Shown piece by piece: positions 1 through 10,835 of a stretch of 64,000 nucleotides of DNA. The position numbers and the translations under genes are program-made. The DNA is from Callorhinus ursinus (taxonomy: Eukaryota > Chordata > Mammalia > Carnivora > Otariidae), in NCBI RefSeq assembly GCF_003265705.1, contig NW_020312785.1, positions 128,037,150 to 128,101,149 on the forward strand, given 5' to 3'. Position 1 is the stretch's first letter, and every line of letters begins with the position of its first letter. The notes beneath the pieces were generated by a model, which saw nothing but the letters and a program-made list of their open reading frames with translations, made no database searches and was not told the DNA's origin.

Positions 1-153
1 AGAGATAGAGAGAACACGAGAGGGAAGAGGGTCAGAGGGAGAAGCAGACTCCCTGCTGAGCAGAGAGCCCGATGCAGGACTCGATCCCGGGACTCCAGGA
101 TAATGACCTGAGCCGAAGACAGTCGCCCAACCAACCGAGCCACCCAGGCGCCC
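1..153 (-). mobile_element. Carnivore tRNA-Lys SINE (SINEC), cut by the window edge
   Basis: Reverse-strand SINEC. The end reads ccgagccacccaggcgccc, the complement of the SINE head, and the GA-rich body is the complement of its CT-rich region. The A-tail lies outside the window. The tRNA-like head normally holds the internal Pol III promoter. The open frames crossing it are chance readings of SINE sequence. Confidence 0.93.
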
Positions 154-369
154 TCCAGACTTTTTTAATATACCAGCACCATGTGGTCAAAGGTATTTTC
201 AATAGTTCTGACCTGCCCTTGCAAAGCACAATGGACTACAAATGGTCTTTGGTCCCTTCAGAAACTCCAAAGGAAAGAAAGCAATACCCTTGAAACATTA
301 CAACATAACTTTTAAACTATTTGTCATTGCCATCTCAACTCTTTTACAGTATATTTGGTGTATTCAATA

Positions 370-625
370 AATACAGAGCACCCAAAATAAACTCGGCTCT
401 ATTTTATGTGCTTTAAAATGTTAGCTTAATCCTTATAGCAACCGTGTGATATAAGAATTATTAGACATAAAAACAAAGAATTATTAGACATTTGACAGAT
501 GAGGAAATTGAGGCAAAGGAAGGCTAAGTACTTGCTCAAGCTCATATAGCTAGGAAGTATCTGAATTGGAACTTGAACTCAAGTAGCCTGGCTCTTGATT
601 TAGATCCTCTACTATCAGTCACTTG
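370..625 (-). mobile_element. MIR SINE (ancient)
   Basis: Contains gacagatgaggaaattgagg followed by a diverged copy of the MIR core (ctcatatagctaggaagt, then a gaacttgaactcaa block). This is the complement of the MIR consensus order. Strong divergence fits an insertion older than the placental radiation. Confidence 0.8.
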
Positions 626-640
626 GTCACTATTCTTTGT

Positions 641-3235
641 ATTTATTCTTCTGACTCCAGTTCTTGAAGTTTGAGAGGGTATTATCCAGAGGGGTAAACT
701 CCAAGGGGAAGAGGAGGAAAGGATGTTAAAATAAGTATTTTTCTAGTTGTAAAAAAAATCATTTTTATTCATGGAAGAAATTTCTAATTATAGAAAAAAA
801 ACAAGTCATTATTCTAAAAAATGGCTATCAACATTTGGTTATATAATCATTTTTCCTGTGTATCTGTAAATAAATAGGAGTTTTAGAGAGGTGGGATCAC
901 ACTACCTTTGACCATTTTATAACGTATCTTGGACTTTGACACCATCACTGAACATTCTTTTAAACATTTCCAGTGGCTCCACAGCTCCAATTTGTAAGGA
1001 TATACCATGGTTTATTGGATTGTTAAATATTTACATTGTGTCTATGTTTTAGTTTTTGCAATTAATCAATACCATCACAATAAATGTTTGATCCCATCTT
1101 TCCTTATTTCTTCAAAATATGTTTCTAAGAATGCAATTACAGGGTTAAAGTATATACAAATGTTTAAGGCCTTTTATAAACTCCTTAATAAACTGCCTTC
1201 CAGAAAGACTGTAGCAACTTAGAGAAGATATTTTCTCCTGCCACAAGCTTCTTTAGTTGGGGTCACATCCAATCTAAGAGACATCCCAAGACAGCCCTAG
1301 GAAATATACCTCTACAGAATCCTCTTTTCAACATCCCCTCTCTAAAGTAAGTCAAACTATTTATGGTAGCAAACTGAAAAAGCAAACAGAACATAGCAGG
1401 AGGTGGAGGAAAAACGCACATAAGGCTCAGTTCTGCATATTTAGGGCTTATGGTTTAGAAAAAGAATTGATTCTGATTAGCCATCTCCACTTTATGAAAA
1501 AATTTGCGGGTTCTCAACTAAAATTTCTATAGGTTCCAGGCAAATAAAGCAGACCAGCAACATTGACTAGGGGTAAAGAAAAAAGAAAAAGAGAAAACAC
1601 ACCATTAAGGGTAACTTTTTGCCTTTGTCAAGACTTAACCCTTCTAAAAGGGTAGAGTCTGTTAGTAACAGCTAGTTATGGTCATGAACACATCCAGCTC
1701 CAGGATGACAAATTCTTAAAGGAAACTTGAGAATCTGGGATTTTTTGTGTGCCATCTTCCAATTTAAGATATTTACAATTGATTCAATTTTGAAAAATAC
1801 CCACTAGGTAGAGAGCATATTGTTTCCAATTTAACTTTTTAGTGTTTATTCTATTTTGCCATACATCTTTTGTTTTATACCAGAATCTTCAACATAGCCA
1901 AGGAAATGCTACAGAAAAGCAGCTTTTGTAATCAGCACTCTGCCTAAGGAGCAACTGATAGAGGTACTTAAGAGGCACGACTACCTGTCTTCCTCCCAGG
2001 TGCTTATTATTAAGATGAAATGTGCTATAAAGAGGGTGGCAAACTAGACCGAGTAGGAAGAGAAACTGACTTACAAGAAATCAGTCACCACCTACAGGTT
2101 TATGAATGACTGACACTTTTAACCTACCTAGTTAGAGCTGAAACTTCCTCCGAAGAAGACCCATATTATCCATGACATGCTGCTGTCTTATCCGTGACAG
2201 TCACTGGAAACAGCCTCACCATGATCTATTTTAATAGGTCTCTTGACCTATTTTTATATTCCAGCACTGAAAAGTTAAACTGCTAACTTACAGAGTCTGG
2301 GCATGTTATTTTCCAATAAAATATATTTAAGTATCTTTCCATCCCAGTTTCCTTTTTACAGGATAGTTTCCATTGTACAGAGGTACCAACTGATCTGCAG
2401 CAAGTTGAGAGATAGAAAAAGTCTTTAACGCATTGTCGCCCAGAGGTGATCCTTAGCTTCTGTCAGAAGCTTGGAAATCACTTACATTCACCGTGCATGC
2501 ATGTACTCTGATCTTAGCATTTCCCCCCTTTCGTGGGAATAGTATTATGTTGGTTTTAGAAACAAACAACACTCAACAGAGCTCCTAACATTAGTGCTCA
2601 GGAAAATGTGAGCACATCCACTTCAGTTGTTTGCCATAAGAACTCTTTCCTTAGCATCCATCCAGATCATCATTCACTCCACTTGCACCTCCACTACAAG
2701 AATACCCTTCAGATACTGAGCTGTCTTGCTTCCAAAAAATGAAGGGTAGTAGGATTTTAACTGTCCTAGTTCCTACACCATCTCACTCATTTATATAGCC
2801 TTGCCTAAAAACCTCACAATCTTGATTGAGGCAAGAGTAAAACTGACCTAATGTAACACAAAATTAGCTGATCAAAATGGAAAGCTATTGAAATCAAATT
2901 TTCTGGTGTTGGTTCCTTTACACAAAATGATTCAACTCATTGAAAAAGCTAGGGTTTATACATTCCTTAGTCTTTGCTAATAAAAATCAAGTAAATGAAA
3001 AATCTAAGTCTTCCTTGAGGCTTTAACCATACTTTGCTTTCCAAAGGGTTAAGTAGTTGATAGCATGTCCCAGTGCAGTAGGAAAGATCAGTAGGAAAGT
3101 CATAAGTAATGGCAACAGGTAAAGAGGAGTCCCTCAGCAAAACCATAGCACAACAAAAGAGCCATCAGAATCATCCTGAAATTTCAAAACATTCACGTTG
3201 CCGTCAAGTGAATTTCCAAAGCAAAGGGTACATTT
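641..3235. other. Mostly unassigned non-coding sequence
   Basis: Apart from the old L1-like piece at 870-1225 I see no gene, RNA or confident repeat. Frames are short and lack recognisable domains. Ancient repeats too diverged to read by eye may be present. Confidence 0.5.
870..1225 (-). mobile_element. Old L1-like fragment (L1M or HAL1 type)
   Basis: The order of a 'grows like wild L1' ORF2 complement can be followed: gatataccatggtttattgg, then an aatgcaattacagggttaaag block, then ctgccttccagaaagactgt. This matches ancient minus-strand L1 in order but is too diverged to name. It holds one copy of a 21-base word also found at 4195-4215. Confidence 0.45.
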
Positions 3236-3251
3236 AAAAAAGGTTTTCCCT

Positions 3252-3435
3252 GGGCGCCTGGGTGGCTCAGTCATTAAGCATCTGCCTTTGGCTCAGATCA
3301 TGATCCCAGGATCTAGGGATCAAGCCCCACATGGGGCTCCCTGCTCAGCGGGAAGCCTGCTTCTCCCTCTCCCACTCCCCCTGCTTGTGTTCCCTCTCTT
3401 GCTATGTCAAATAAATAAAATCTTTAAAAAAAATA
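3252..3435 (+). mobile_element. SINEC with target-site duplication
   Basis: Head gggcgcctgggtggctcag, B-box-like gatcaagcccc, CT-rich body, AATAAA and an A-rich tail. It is flanked by the direct repeat aaaaaaggtttt at 3236-3247 and 3436-3447, which marks an L1-type target-primed insertion. A 111-codon frame across the element (3198-3533) is chance. Confidence 0.95.
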
Positions 3436-3447
3436 AAAAAAGGTTTT

Positions 3448-3947
3448 ACTCATTGCAGGCAGCAATAAAACCTCTAATGATTAAGCCACAGTCTCCTTAT
3501 ATCCAAAAGGGGCAGGAGAAGCAACACTACTAAGATACACCTTCTGTTTCCTCTTCTACTAACAGTAACACTCAGGAGAAACCACCAACAACAAAATAGG
3601 CAACTGTCAGAACAAAGAAACCACGTTGCTTTTTTTTAGGTCATCCAAGATTCTGACCAACCATGTGGTCATTAATCCCATGAGATATACCAGGGCCCAC
3701 AGAAATGGAAGTTGCCGACTGGGTATACAATGTTCTTAGACTCCCATTTACAAATGATCCATTGCACCGGCTTCCATCTGGCTCTTCAAACCTCCTCTTC
3801 CACATTCATTTCATCCCCAAGAAATGAGATTTCCCATTTCCACCACCAGAGCCCAAGCTACCCGTACCTCTTCCCCAGGCTAATGCAATCATCTACCGGG
3901 TTCCTTGCTTCAGTCTTCTCTCTCCAGACAAGCCAGAAAGAGCCTTT
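3448..3947. other. Unassigned sequence
   Basis: No gene or confident repeat seen. A 105-codon frame begins here and runs into the old L1 downstream; it has no recognisable motif. Confidence 0.45.
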
Positions 3948-4790
3948 TCTTTTAATTGAGGTGAAATTCACACAACCTAGAGTTAACCATTTTAACATTT
4001 TAGTACATTTGAATTTTAGTGACATTTAGTACATTCGTATGTTGTACAACCATCAACTCCAACAAAACATTTTTCTTAGCCCAAAAGAAAACTCCACATT
4101 CACTGATGGTCAGTCTGCATTCTCCACACCCCCCCACACCAAGTACCAGACCACCACTAACCTGCTTTCAGTCCGTATGGATTTACTATTCTGATAAGGC
4201 CTTTTATAAACTCCTATATAAAATATAAACTATATAAAATACAAAATATAGACTCTATATAAAATATAAAATATAAACTCTATATAAAATATAAACTCCT
4301 ATATAAAATAGGTTACCTTTTGTACCCGGTTTCTTTCACTTAGAAGTTTTCAAGGTTCATACACCTAGCATGTATCAGGGCTTCTTATGGCTAAGTAATA
4401 TTCCATTGTATGTATATACTACATTTTCTTTATCCATTCTTCAGTTGATGGACATTTCAGTTGTTTCTGCAGTTGCCAATTATGAATAATTCTGCCCCAA
4501 ACATGTGAACAAGAGTTTTGTATGTTTGATTTTGTTTTCAATTTTGGGTGGGGGTGGGGTATACATGTAGGAGTGGAATTGCTAGGTCTTAGGATTTAAA
4601 CTTTGAGAAACTACCCAACTATTCTTTATATAGCAGCTACGTCATTTTACATTCCCACCAACAATCTACCAAGGAATCTACAATTCTTTTCATGATCTAA
4701 AAAAGAAGTCTACAATTTCACCACATCCTTACCAACATATGCTACTATTCATTTTGTTTTAATTTTAGCCAGAAAAATCTTTTTATAACT
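3948..4790 (-). mobile_element. Old L1 3' portion (L1M type)
   Basis: Reads as the complement of the L1 ORF2 end and 3' UTR: ttaattgaggtgaaattcac, tacaaccatcaactccaac, taatattccattgtatgtat, ggagtggaattgctaggtc and attcccaccaacaatctacc appear in consensus order. A short tandem array (4195-4312) interrupts it. Confidence 0.8.
4195..4312. repeat. AT-rich minisatellite, unit about 16 bases
   Basis: Degenerate head-to-tail copies of tataaaatataaactc, roughly seven units, some partial. It sits inside the old L1 where the consensus has a non-repetitive stretch, so it expanded after insertion. Confidence 0.85.
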
Positions 4791-4899
4791 GTAGCTCAGG
4801 TGATAGAACCCTCCCTCCACTGCCTCCCCATTATTTAGAATAACATTTAGAATCCACCATGCATCTAAGGCCCCCAGTGACTGGGGATATGATTCCCTT

Positions 4900-5150
4900 T
4901 CTCATCTCATCTCATCTCCCAGCACTTACTTTATTTTGTATGTCATGTCAGTTACATTATCCTTCTTGACAATCCTCAAAAATGCCGACCTTGCTCCCAC
5001 CTTAGCACCCTGCACTTGCTGTTGATCTGGAATGCACTTCTCGAAAATCTCTCTATTCAACTTCCTATCCAAGCTTCAGCTCACACAGAATCTCTCCTAA
5101 AATGCTGCCCTGAACAAATATCTACAGTAGTACAAACCCACATGCCTGAG
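4900..5150 (+). mobile_element. L2 LINE fragment
   Basis: The run ctgcacttgctgttgatctg, gaatgcacttctc, cttcagctcacacagaatc and ctcctaaaatgctgccctga follows the L2 region downstream of its reverse transcriptase. It is diverged but in order. Confidence 0.65.
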
Positions 5151-5509
5151 AATGGGTTCCCTAGGAAATAAGATTTAACAGTCAAATGCAAAAATTTGTC
5201 AAGTTGTGGGTGGGGGAGTTTGCAATTCTAAGGAAAAAAGAGTGAGCATAAAAGAGAAGTGAGATCATGAGTAAGAGACAGCATATGCCAGGGGAGTATA
5301 TTATTCCACTGGCCACAATTTCTCAAACAAAACAAAACAAAAAATACAAAACAAAACAGCTGGTTACTTTTTCTCACATTCTCCAGAAGGGCTATGTGAA
5401 GTTACAGAGTCTCCAAACTATCACTGGAAGGGAGAGAAAGTGTGCAATTTATCTTCTAGCTCCTTTCAATCTTCTGTGATTATTTGAAGTCTACCTCCTA
5501 AGGTTGTGG
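5151..5509. other. Unassigned sequence
   Basis: Nothing recognisable. It includes an A-rich stretch with acaaa-type repeats near 5330-5357. Confidence 0.4.
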
Positions 5510-6215
5510 AGTTTTTTTTAATTGTGGTTAAAGACACATAAAAGTTACCACCTTGGCCATTTTTAAATGTACAGTTTCATGTTAAGTACATTCACATTAC
5601 TATGCAACCAATCTCCAGAACACTTATCTTCTTGCAAAACTGAAACTCTATACCCTATAAGCAACAAATCCCCATTCCTCTGTCCTCTATCTCCTGGCAA
5701 CAACCACTCTACTTTCTGTCTCTATGAAATTGACAATTGCAGGTACCTCAGATAAATACATATCCTTCTGTGACTAGCCGATTTCACTTAGCATAATGTC
5801 CTCAAGGTTCCACCATGTTTTAGCATGTGACAGAATTTCCTTCCTTGTTAAAATGGAGTAATATTCCATTGTATGTATATACCACATTTTGTTTATCCAT
5901 TCATCTGTCAATGAACCCTTGGGTTGCTTCCGCATCTTGGCTATTGTGCATAATGCTTCTATGCGTATGGGTGTACAAACTCCTCTTTCAAGACCCTCCT
6001 TTGAATTATTTTGGATGTACACACGAAGTTGAACAGTTGAATATGTTAATTCTATTTTTATTTAACGACCTGCCATATTATTTTCCACAATGACTACACC
6101 ATTTTACATTCTCACCAATCATGCACAAGGTTTCCAGTTTTCTCAATATCCTTGCCAACACTTTTCTGATTTTATTTTTTTCAAAAGAACCATTCTAATG
6201 GATGTGAGGACCTTC
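5510..6215 (-). mobile_element. Old L1 3' end with decayed ORF2 C-terminus
   Basis: Complement of an ancient L1 3' region. The frame at 5774-6022 (minus, 82 codons) preserves the ORF2 C-terminal signature, with residues TDEWINKMWYIHTMEYYS and then ILSHAKTW. Downstream, attctcaccaatcatgcaca and ccttgccaacacttttctga continue toward the reverse transcriptase. The frame is fragmentary and not functional. Confidence 0.85.
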
Positions 6216-6539
6216 AAGGTTTTAATTTCCAGGTTATATAAAGTGACTCTTCCAGAAAGCCACTGAACAAGCCATAGACGTCAAGCTTCTATTCCAGGTA
6301 GGGAATGGATAGGGGACTCTCTTTTCTGGTTGGCAACATGGATGAGGCCTCCTTACACTGTGGTGGTGGCGGGGTAGCTTTATGACTGCAGAAACGATAT
6401 AACCAATTGCTAGGTCCAATCCATCCAAAGTCAACACCCTGGGTGAATATATAGGTAGGTAAAGGCCAGGCAAATCCAAGATAGTGCATAAACTGGGTCT
6501 AATATATCTGGCTAACATATCTAGCAAACTATATTTGCT

Positions 6540-6705
6540 ATTATCTAAAACTACATGTTTGAACATATTTCCTTTGGTTCACATCCCCTAAAATATGTAG
6601 GTTCTATGGGGATAGGGAATTTATCTTGCTCATCCCTCTATTCCCAATACCTACAACAGTTCCTGACACATACTAAGGAGAGTCAGAACTATTTGTTGAA
6701 CAGAA
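6540..6705 (+). mobile_element. L2 3' end
   Basis: The block gcucat-type ctcatccctctattcccaat, then acctacaacagttcctgaca and ctatttgttgaacag, follows the L2 3' UTR (consensus: ccagtgcctagaacagtgcc, then ttgttgaatgaa). Confidence 0.6.
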
Positions 6706-6789
6706 AAAATAATTTATCTAGCTTCCTTTTGCTTAAATACAAACTCACCTAAGCTTTCTTCTACCAGTTAGGTCTCCTATTTGGATGTA

Positions 6790-8020
6790 AGACTTCCACT
6801 TCCAATTAGAATATAAAGAACCACAAGAAACCTCCCCGCTTATCCTGACAATAAGAACAAATCTGAAAAAGCTACAAAATCATAGTTCTGAAGAACTGAG
6901 GATGCAAAGAATCAAAAGGGAACTCAATTTAAGGAAGTAAAGATCCCTTAGGCAGAGAGAAGACAGCCGCATTTGCTTTTATCCCTGGAGGAGCAGTGGG
7001 AGAAGGAATTCACCATAGGACTAAGAAGAAACCAATGGCACTTTTAATGGCTGTGCATGGACAAGCATGACAAACTAGCATGCTCAAAGTCTTGCAACAG
7101 AACAAATCTCTTCAGCTTCTTGCCTTGGCTCTTCACCAAGTACACAGGGGTGGTTAGCCAAAGTCTAGAGCAGAATTTTTGAGATCTCCCTGAGGTGTAT
7201 GATGCCGTCTCCAAATGCAAAGTAAAAGAAGGCCTGCTGAAGGTTTAACATGGCAGAAGAGCCAAGACAAATCTCTGGGCACAACAGGGTTTCACAAGGG
7301 TCAGGCAACAGTAGCAAAACACTGGGGTTGAGGCAGGAGAGCTAAAAGACATTTATCCAAAGCACAGTGCATCCCTCTGAAGGCACAGGGCAGAGCATCA
7401 GGGCAAAGAGATAGTGTCTAAGATACAAAAGTTGGAGGCAGGACTGAAGAGCAAAAGAAATGAACCAGTTCCCAATAAAACTACCAGTCTGGATATAAAG
7501 CATAAGGGAATTTTTAAGTTTCCACAGGTGCTCAGATTCCACAACCCACTGAAGAGACTGTCCTGATTCTAGCCTCAGAACTGAGAGTAATGGTGAGTTT
7601 AATCTAACCAAAACTTCAAAGTTCAAACTCGAATCATTTATATATTAGATTAACTCAGCATGTCAGATATCTGACAAAGAAGAGGTATGCCCTTTTATGG
7701 TGGTAATATTTATTTTATTCTCCACTGTACTTTACACAAGATAGACAGCATACAAAAAAAGATTATGAGACATGTAAAGAAGGAAGATAGTTTCCTGTCT
7801 TGGCTATGGACCACACTATCAATAAAAGCAGACCTAAAACTGGTCCAAGATAAATTTGTTGAAGGATATAGTGGAGAAGATGATCAATGTGCATGAATAC
7901 ATGTAGAATTTCAACAGGAAGAATTATAAAAAGTAGGAAATGGAAGTAAGGAAATACACCACCACAAATAATTCCATGGGCTTATTCACAGGCTGGACAC
8001 AACAGAAAAAGCAATCAGTC
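6790..8020 (+). mobile_element. Old L1 5' region (L1M 5' UTR into ORF1), tentative
   Basis: agacttccacttccaattag, then gaaccacaagaaacctcccc, aaaagctacaaaatcatag and gaagcagac-like text near 7825 resemble the 5' UTR of ancient L1M elements on the plus strand. The match is to a remembered consensus and is diverged. It may be the 5' part of the element whose 3' end lies at 8530-9780, with an L2 piece between them. Confidence 0.5.
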
Positions 8021-8034
8021 TTCTATATTTCTAT

Positions 8035-8400
8035 ACTTGCTCTTCCTTATGTTCAGAATGTTCCTCTCCTCTATACCATTTGACTCATTCACTCTCTTCA
8101 GTTCTTGTCTCAAATGTCATTTCAACATTGAGGTCTAGTCTCCAAACCTACCTCTTTATTTTTCTCTGTAACATTTGTTATCTGAGTTTATATATACAGA
8201 TATGAAAACAAGCACATATGTGTGTACCTTATGATACAGAATCACTTTAAATTTGTCTGGTTCTCCCTGTCAGAAGGTAAACTTTTGAGATAAGGGACTT
8301 TGTGTTGTGCCTTTAAACCTAAATTCTCTACTGAGAGTATAGTGGCTGCTCAATTGGTATGTGTGAATTACTGAATTAATGAATATTTGAATGAAGCCAG
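8035..8400 (+). mobile_element. L2 3' region
   Basis: cagaatgttcctctcctcta, cttgtctcaaatgtcatttc, a gaggtctag block and finally gctgctcaattggtatgtgt then ttaatgaatatttgaatga follow the L2 3' UTR in order. It is diverged and lies between two old L1 segments. Confidence 0.7.
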
Positions 8401-8529
8401 GAAGCTTCTCTAACTGGAATCTACTGTTAATAAGGTGTTTGCAGTATGATGAACTTGAAGGGTGAAAAGAAACAAAGTTGTACCTCAATAGCTTGCAATG
8501 GTCAAACTCTGAAAATAATTAAGAACATT

Positions 8530-9780
8530 TTTATGTAAAGACACAATTGAGAAATTCTGTTACAAAAGGATAATTCTTACAGTAGAGTAAAAAGAAATGG
8601 GCAAGAATGAAATGGGTAAAGAACCAATTAAGAGGCTAATATCTGCATAGCAAAGGAAACCATCAGCAAAATGAAAAATGCAACCTATGGGAACAGTATT
8701 TGTAAATCATATCCGATAAAGGGTTAATATCTCAAATATATAAAGGACTCATACAACTCAATAGCAAAAAAAAAAAAAAAAACCCAAACAATCTAATTTA
8801 AAAATTGGCAAAGGCCCTGAATACACATTTTTCCTAAAATGATATACATACGGTCAATAGGCACGTGAAAAGATATTCAGCATCACTAATCAGGGAAATG
8901 CAAATCAAAACCACAATGAGGTATCACTTCACCTGTCAGAATGGCTACTATCCAAAAGTCAAAAAATAAGTGTTGGTAAGGATGTGGAGAAAAAGGAACC
9001 CTCATGCATTGTTGGTAGGAAAGTAAACTGATGCACTCACTATGGAAAACATTAGGGAGACACCTCAAAAAATTAAAAATAGAACTACCATATGATCCAG
9101 CAATTCTACTTCTGAGCATTTATCTGAAGGGAAAAAAAACAGGAATTCAAGAGGGTATCTGCACCCCATGTTCATTACAGCCTTATTTACAATAGCCAGG
9201 ATACGTAAATAACCTAAGTGTTCATCAATGGATGAATGAATAAAGAAGATGAAGTATATTCACACAATATAGTATTATTCATCCAAAAAAATGTAAATAC
9301 TGCTTTTGGACAACACGATGGATCTTAAAAGCATTATGCTAAGTAAAATAAGTGAGACAGAAAGATAATTACCATATGAACTCTCTTATATGTGGAATTT
9401 AGGAACAAGAACAAAAACAGAATAAGAAAGCCCAAACCCACAGATTCAGAGAACAGATTGGTGGTTGCCAGAGTAAGGGGTTGAGCGATAGATGAATGGG
9501 TAAAGATGGTCAAAGGGTACAAACTTCCAGTTATAAAATAAGCAATGGGGATATAATACACAGCATGGTGACTACAGTTAATAACTGTACCACATATTTG
9601 AAAGTGATTAAAAGAGTAATCTTAAAAGTTTTCATAAGAAATTGGTAACTATGTGTGGTGATGGAGGTTAACTAGACTTACTGTAGTAATGATTTCACAA
9701 CGTATACATAAACCAAATCAGTATGTTGTATACCTGAAACCAATCTAATGTCGTACGTCAATTAAAATATTTAAAAATGA
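8530..9780 (+). mobile_element. L1M 3' end (ORF2 C-terminus and 3' UTR)
   Basis: atctgcatagcaaaggaaac encodes the start of the ORF2 'FCxAKET' region. Then come cagggaaatgcaaatcaaaa, gaactaccatatgatccagc, aatggatgaatgaataaag and 3' UTR text such as atggtgactacagttaataa and ctgaaaccaatctaatgtc. Many stops and indels are present. The tail is weak (attaaaatatttaaaaat). An A-run of about 20 bases interrupts it near 8766. Confidence 0.88.
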
Positions 9781-10247
9781 ACTTTGACCTTCCCTCAGAT
9801 ATATGCAAGAGTTAACAAAAAATAGATTGTAAACCTAAGTGTAGGGCGCCTGGGTGGCTCAGCTGGTTAAGCGACTGCCTTCGGCTCAGGTCATGATCCT
9901 GGAGTCCCGGGATCGAGTCCCACATCGGGCTCCCTGCTCAGCGGGGAGTCTGCTTCTCCCTCTGACCCTCCCCCCTCTGTGCTCTCTCTCTTTCATTCTC
10001 TCTCAAATAAATAAAATCTTAAAAAAAAAACCTAAGTGTATAAAGTAAAACTATAAAACATCTGGAAAAAAGAAAACAGGAGCCAAACAGGAGAAAGTCT
10101 TCATGACATGAAGTTAAGAAAGTATTTCTTAGATATAACACACAAAGCAAGAAACATAAAAGAAAGTGAAGTCCAATTTATCAATGTAACATTAAAAACT
10201 CTGCTCTTCAATGATACTGTAAGAGAACTGAAAGGCAAGTCATAGTA
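9781..10247 (+). mobile_element. L1 ORF2 segment, split by a SINE
   Basis: Flanking the SINE at 9844-10027, cctaagtgtataaagtaaaa, ctataaaacatctgg, gagaaagtcttcatgacatg and then agagaactgaaaggcaagtc follow the ORF2 stretch that normally lies just upstream of the sequence at about 8640. Its place after an L1 3' end shows a second insertion or a rearrangement. Confidence 0.75.
9844..10027 (+). mobile_element. SINEC with 13-base TSD
   Basis: The best-preserved SINE here. It has the head gggcgcctgggtggctcag, A-box region near 9853-9868, B-box gggatcgagtcc at 9909-9920, a CT-rich body, AATAAA twice, TCTT and an A-tail. TSD aaacctaagtgta lies at 9831-9843 and 10028-10040. Near-consensus sequence suggests a young copy. 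Confidence 0.97.
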
Positions 10248-10714
10248 AACCTATAAATTTAGAAAACAGAAAAACAAAGATTATTGCTATAACCAAGACA
10301 CAAGTTGATGGGGGCCTGAACCCACATTGAAGCACAAAATAAAGCACTGGCTTTTAAAGGTATATTGGATCAAGAACCATCAGGTCTTTGTGATAGTCCC
10401 GTGGGGTAATTAGTCAAACAAGCATTCTAAGACAACTTTGAGATTCATAGTTTTGACAACTATGAGAAATGCAATGACATCACAAAGATAAATGAAGAGG
10501 TCAGATGAAAGGTCTAACAGGTAGCTGAAAATAGACAAAACGTGAAAATGAACTCAAGGCTGAAAATAGTAACTTAGGAATCCTCCCATTCTGGGTAGTG
10601 TTTGAACCTGTGAGAAGGGGGTAGAATCCTCAGCATTTACCATCTGTGCCTATCCTTGGGCTCTTAGCATGTCCCATGTGCATGTTAGTTTTCCACAAAT
10701 AAGGCTTTTGAGAT

Positions 10715-10835
10715 AAAACTTTCATTTCCTTGAGAGTAGAAATTGGGTCTTAAACTTTGTGTATTCTTCTCTATCCCAAAGATTTCCTTGACAATAGCAG
10801 GATTCAACAAATGTGGTAATTCATCTGTTGAGTTA
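10715..10835 (+). mobile_element. Possible L2 3' fragment
   Basis: ccttgagagtagaaattggg, then tctatcccaaagatttcctt and gcaggattcaacaaatgtgg loosely follow the L2 3' UTR order. Weak by eye. Confidence 0.35.

Noticed and set aside
3198..3533. 111-codon plus-strand frame
   Set aside because: It is a readthrough of a SINE and its tail; no homology to a protein, and similar chance frames occur in other SINE copies (9854-10048, 46921-47118).
4195..4312. Direct repeats as a possible CRISPR array
   Set aside because: Units are contiguous without spacers and lie in a mammalian L1; this is a minisatellite.
6244..6259. 16-base word tgactcttccagaaag shared with the L1 5' region near 35204
   Set aside because: A 16-base match is expected about once by chance in a window of this length, and flanks do not align.
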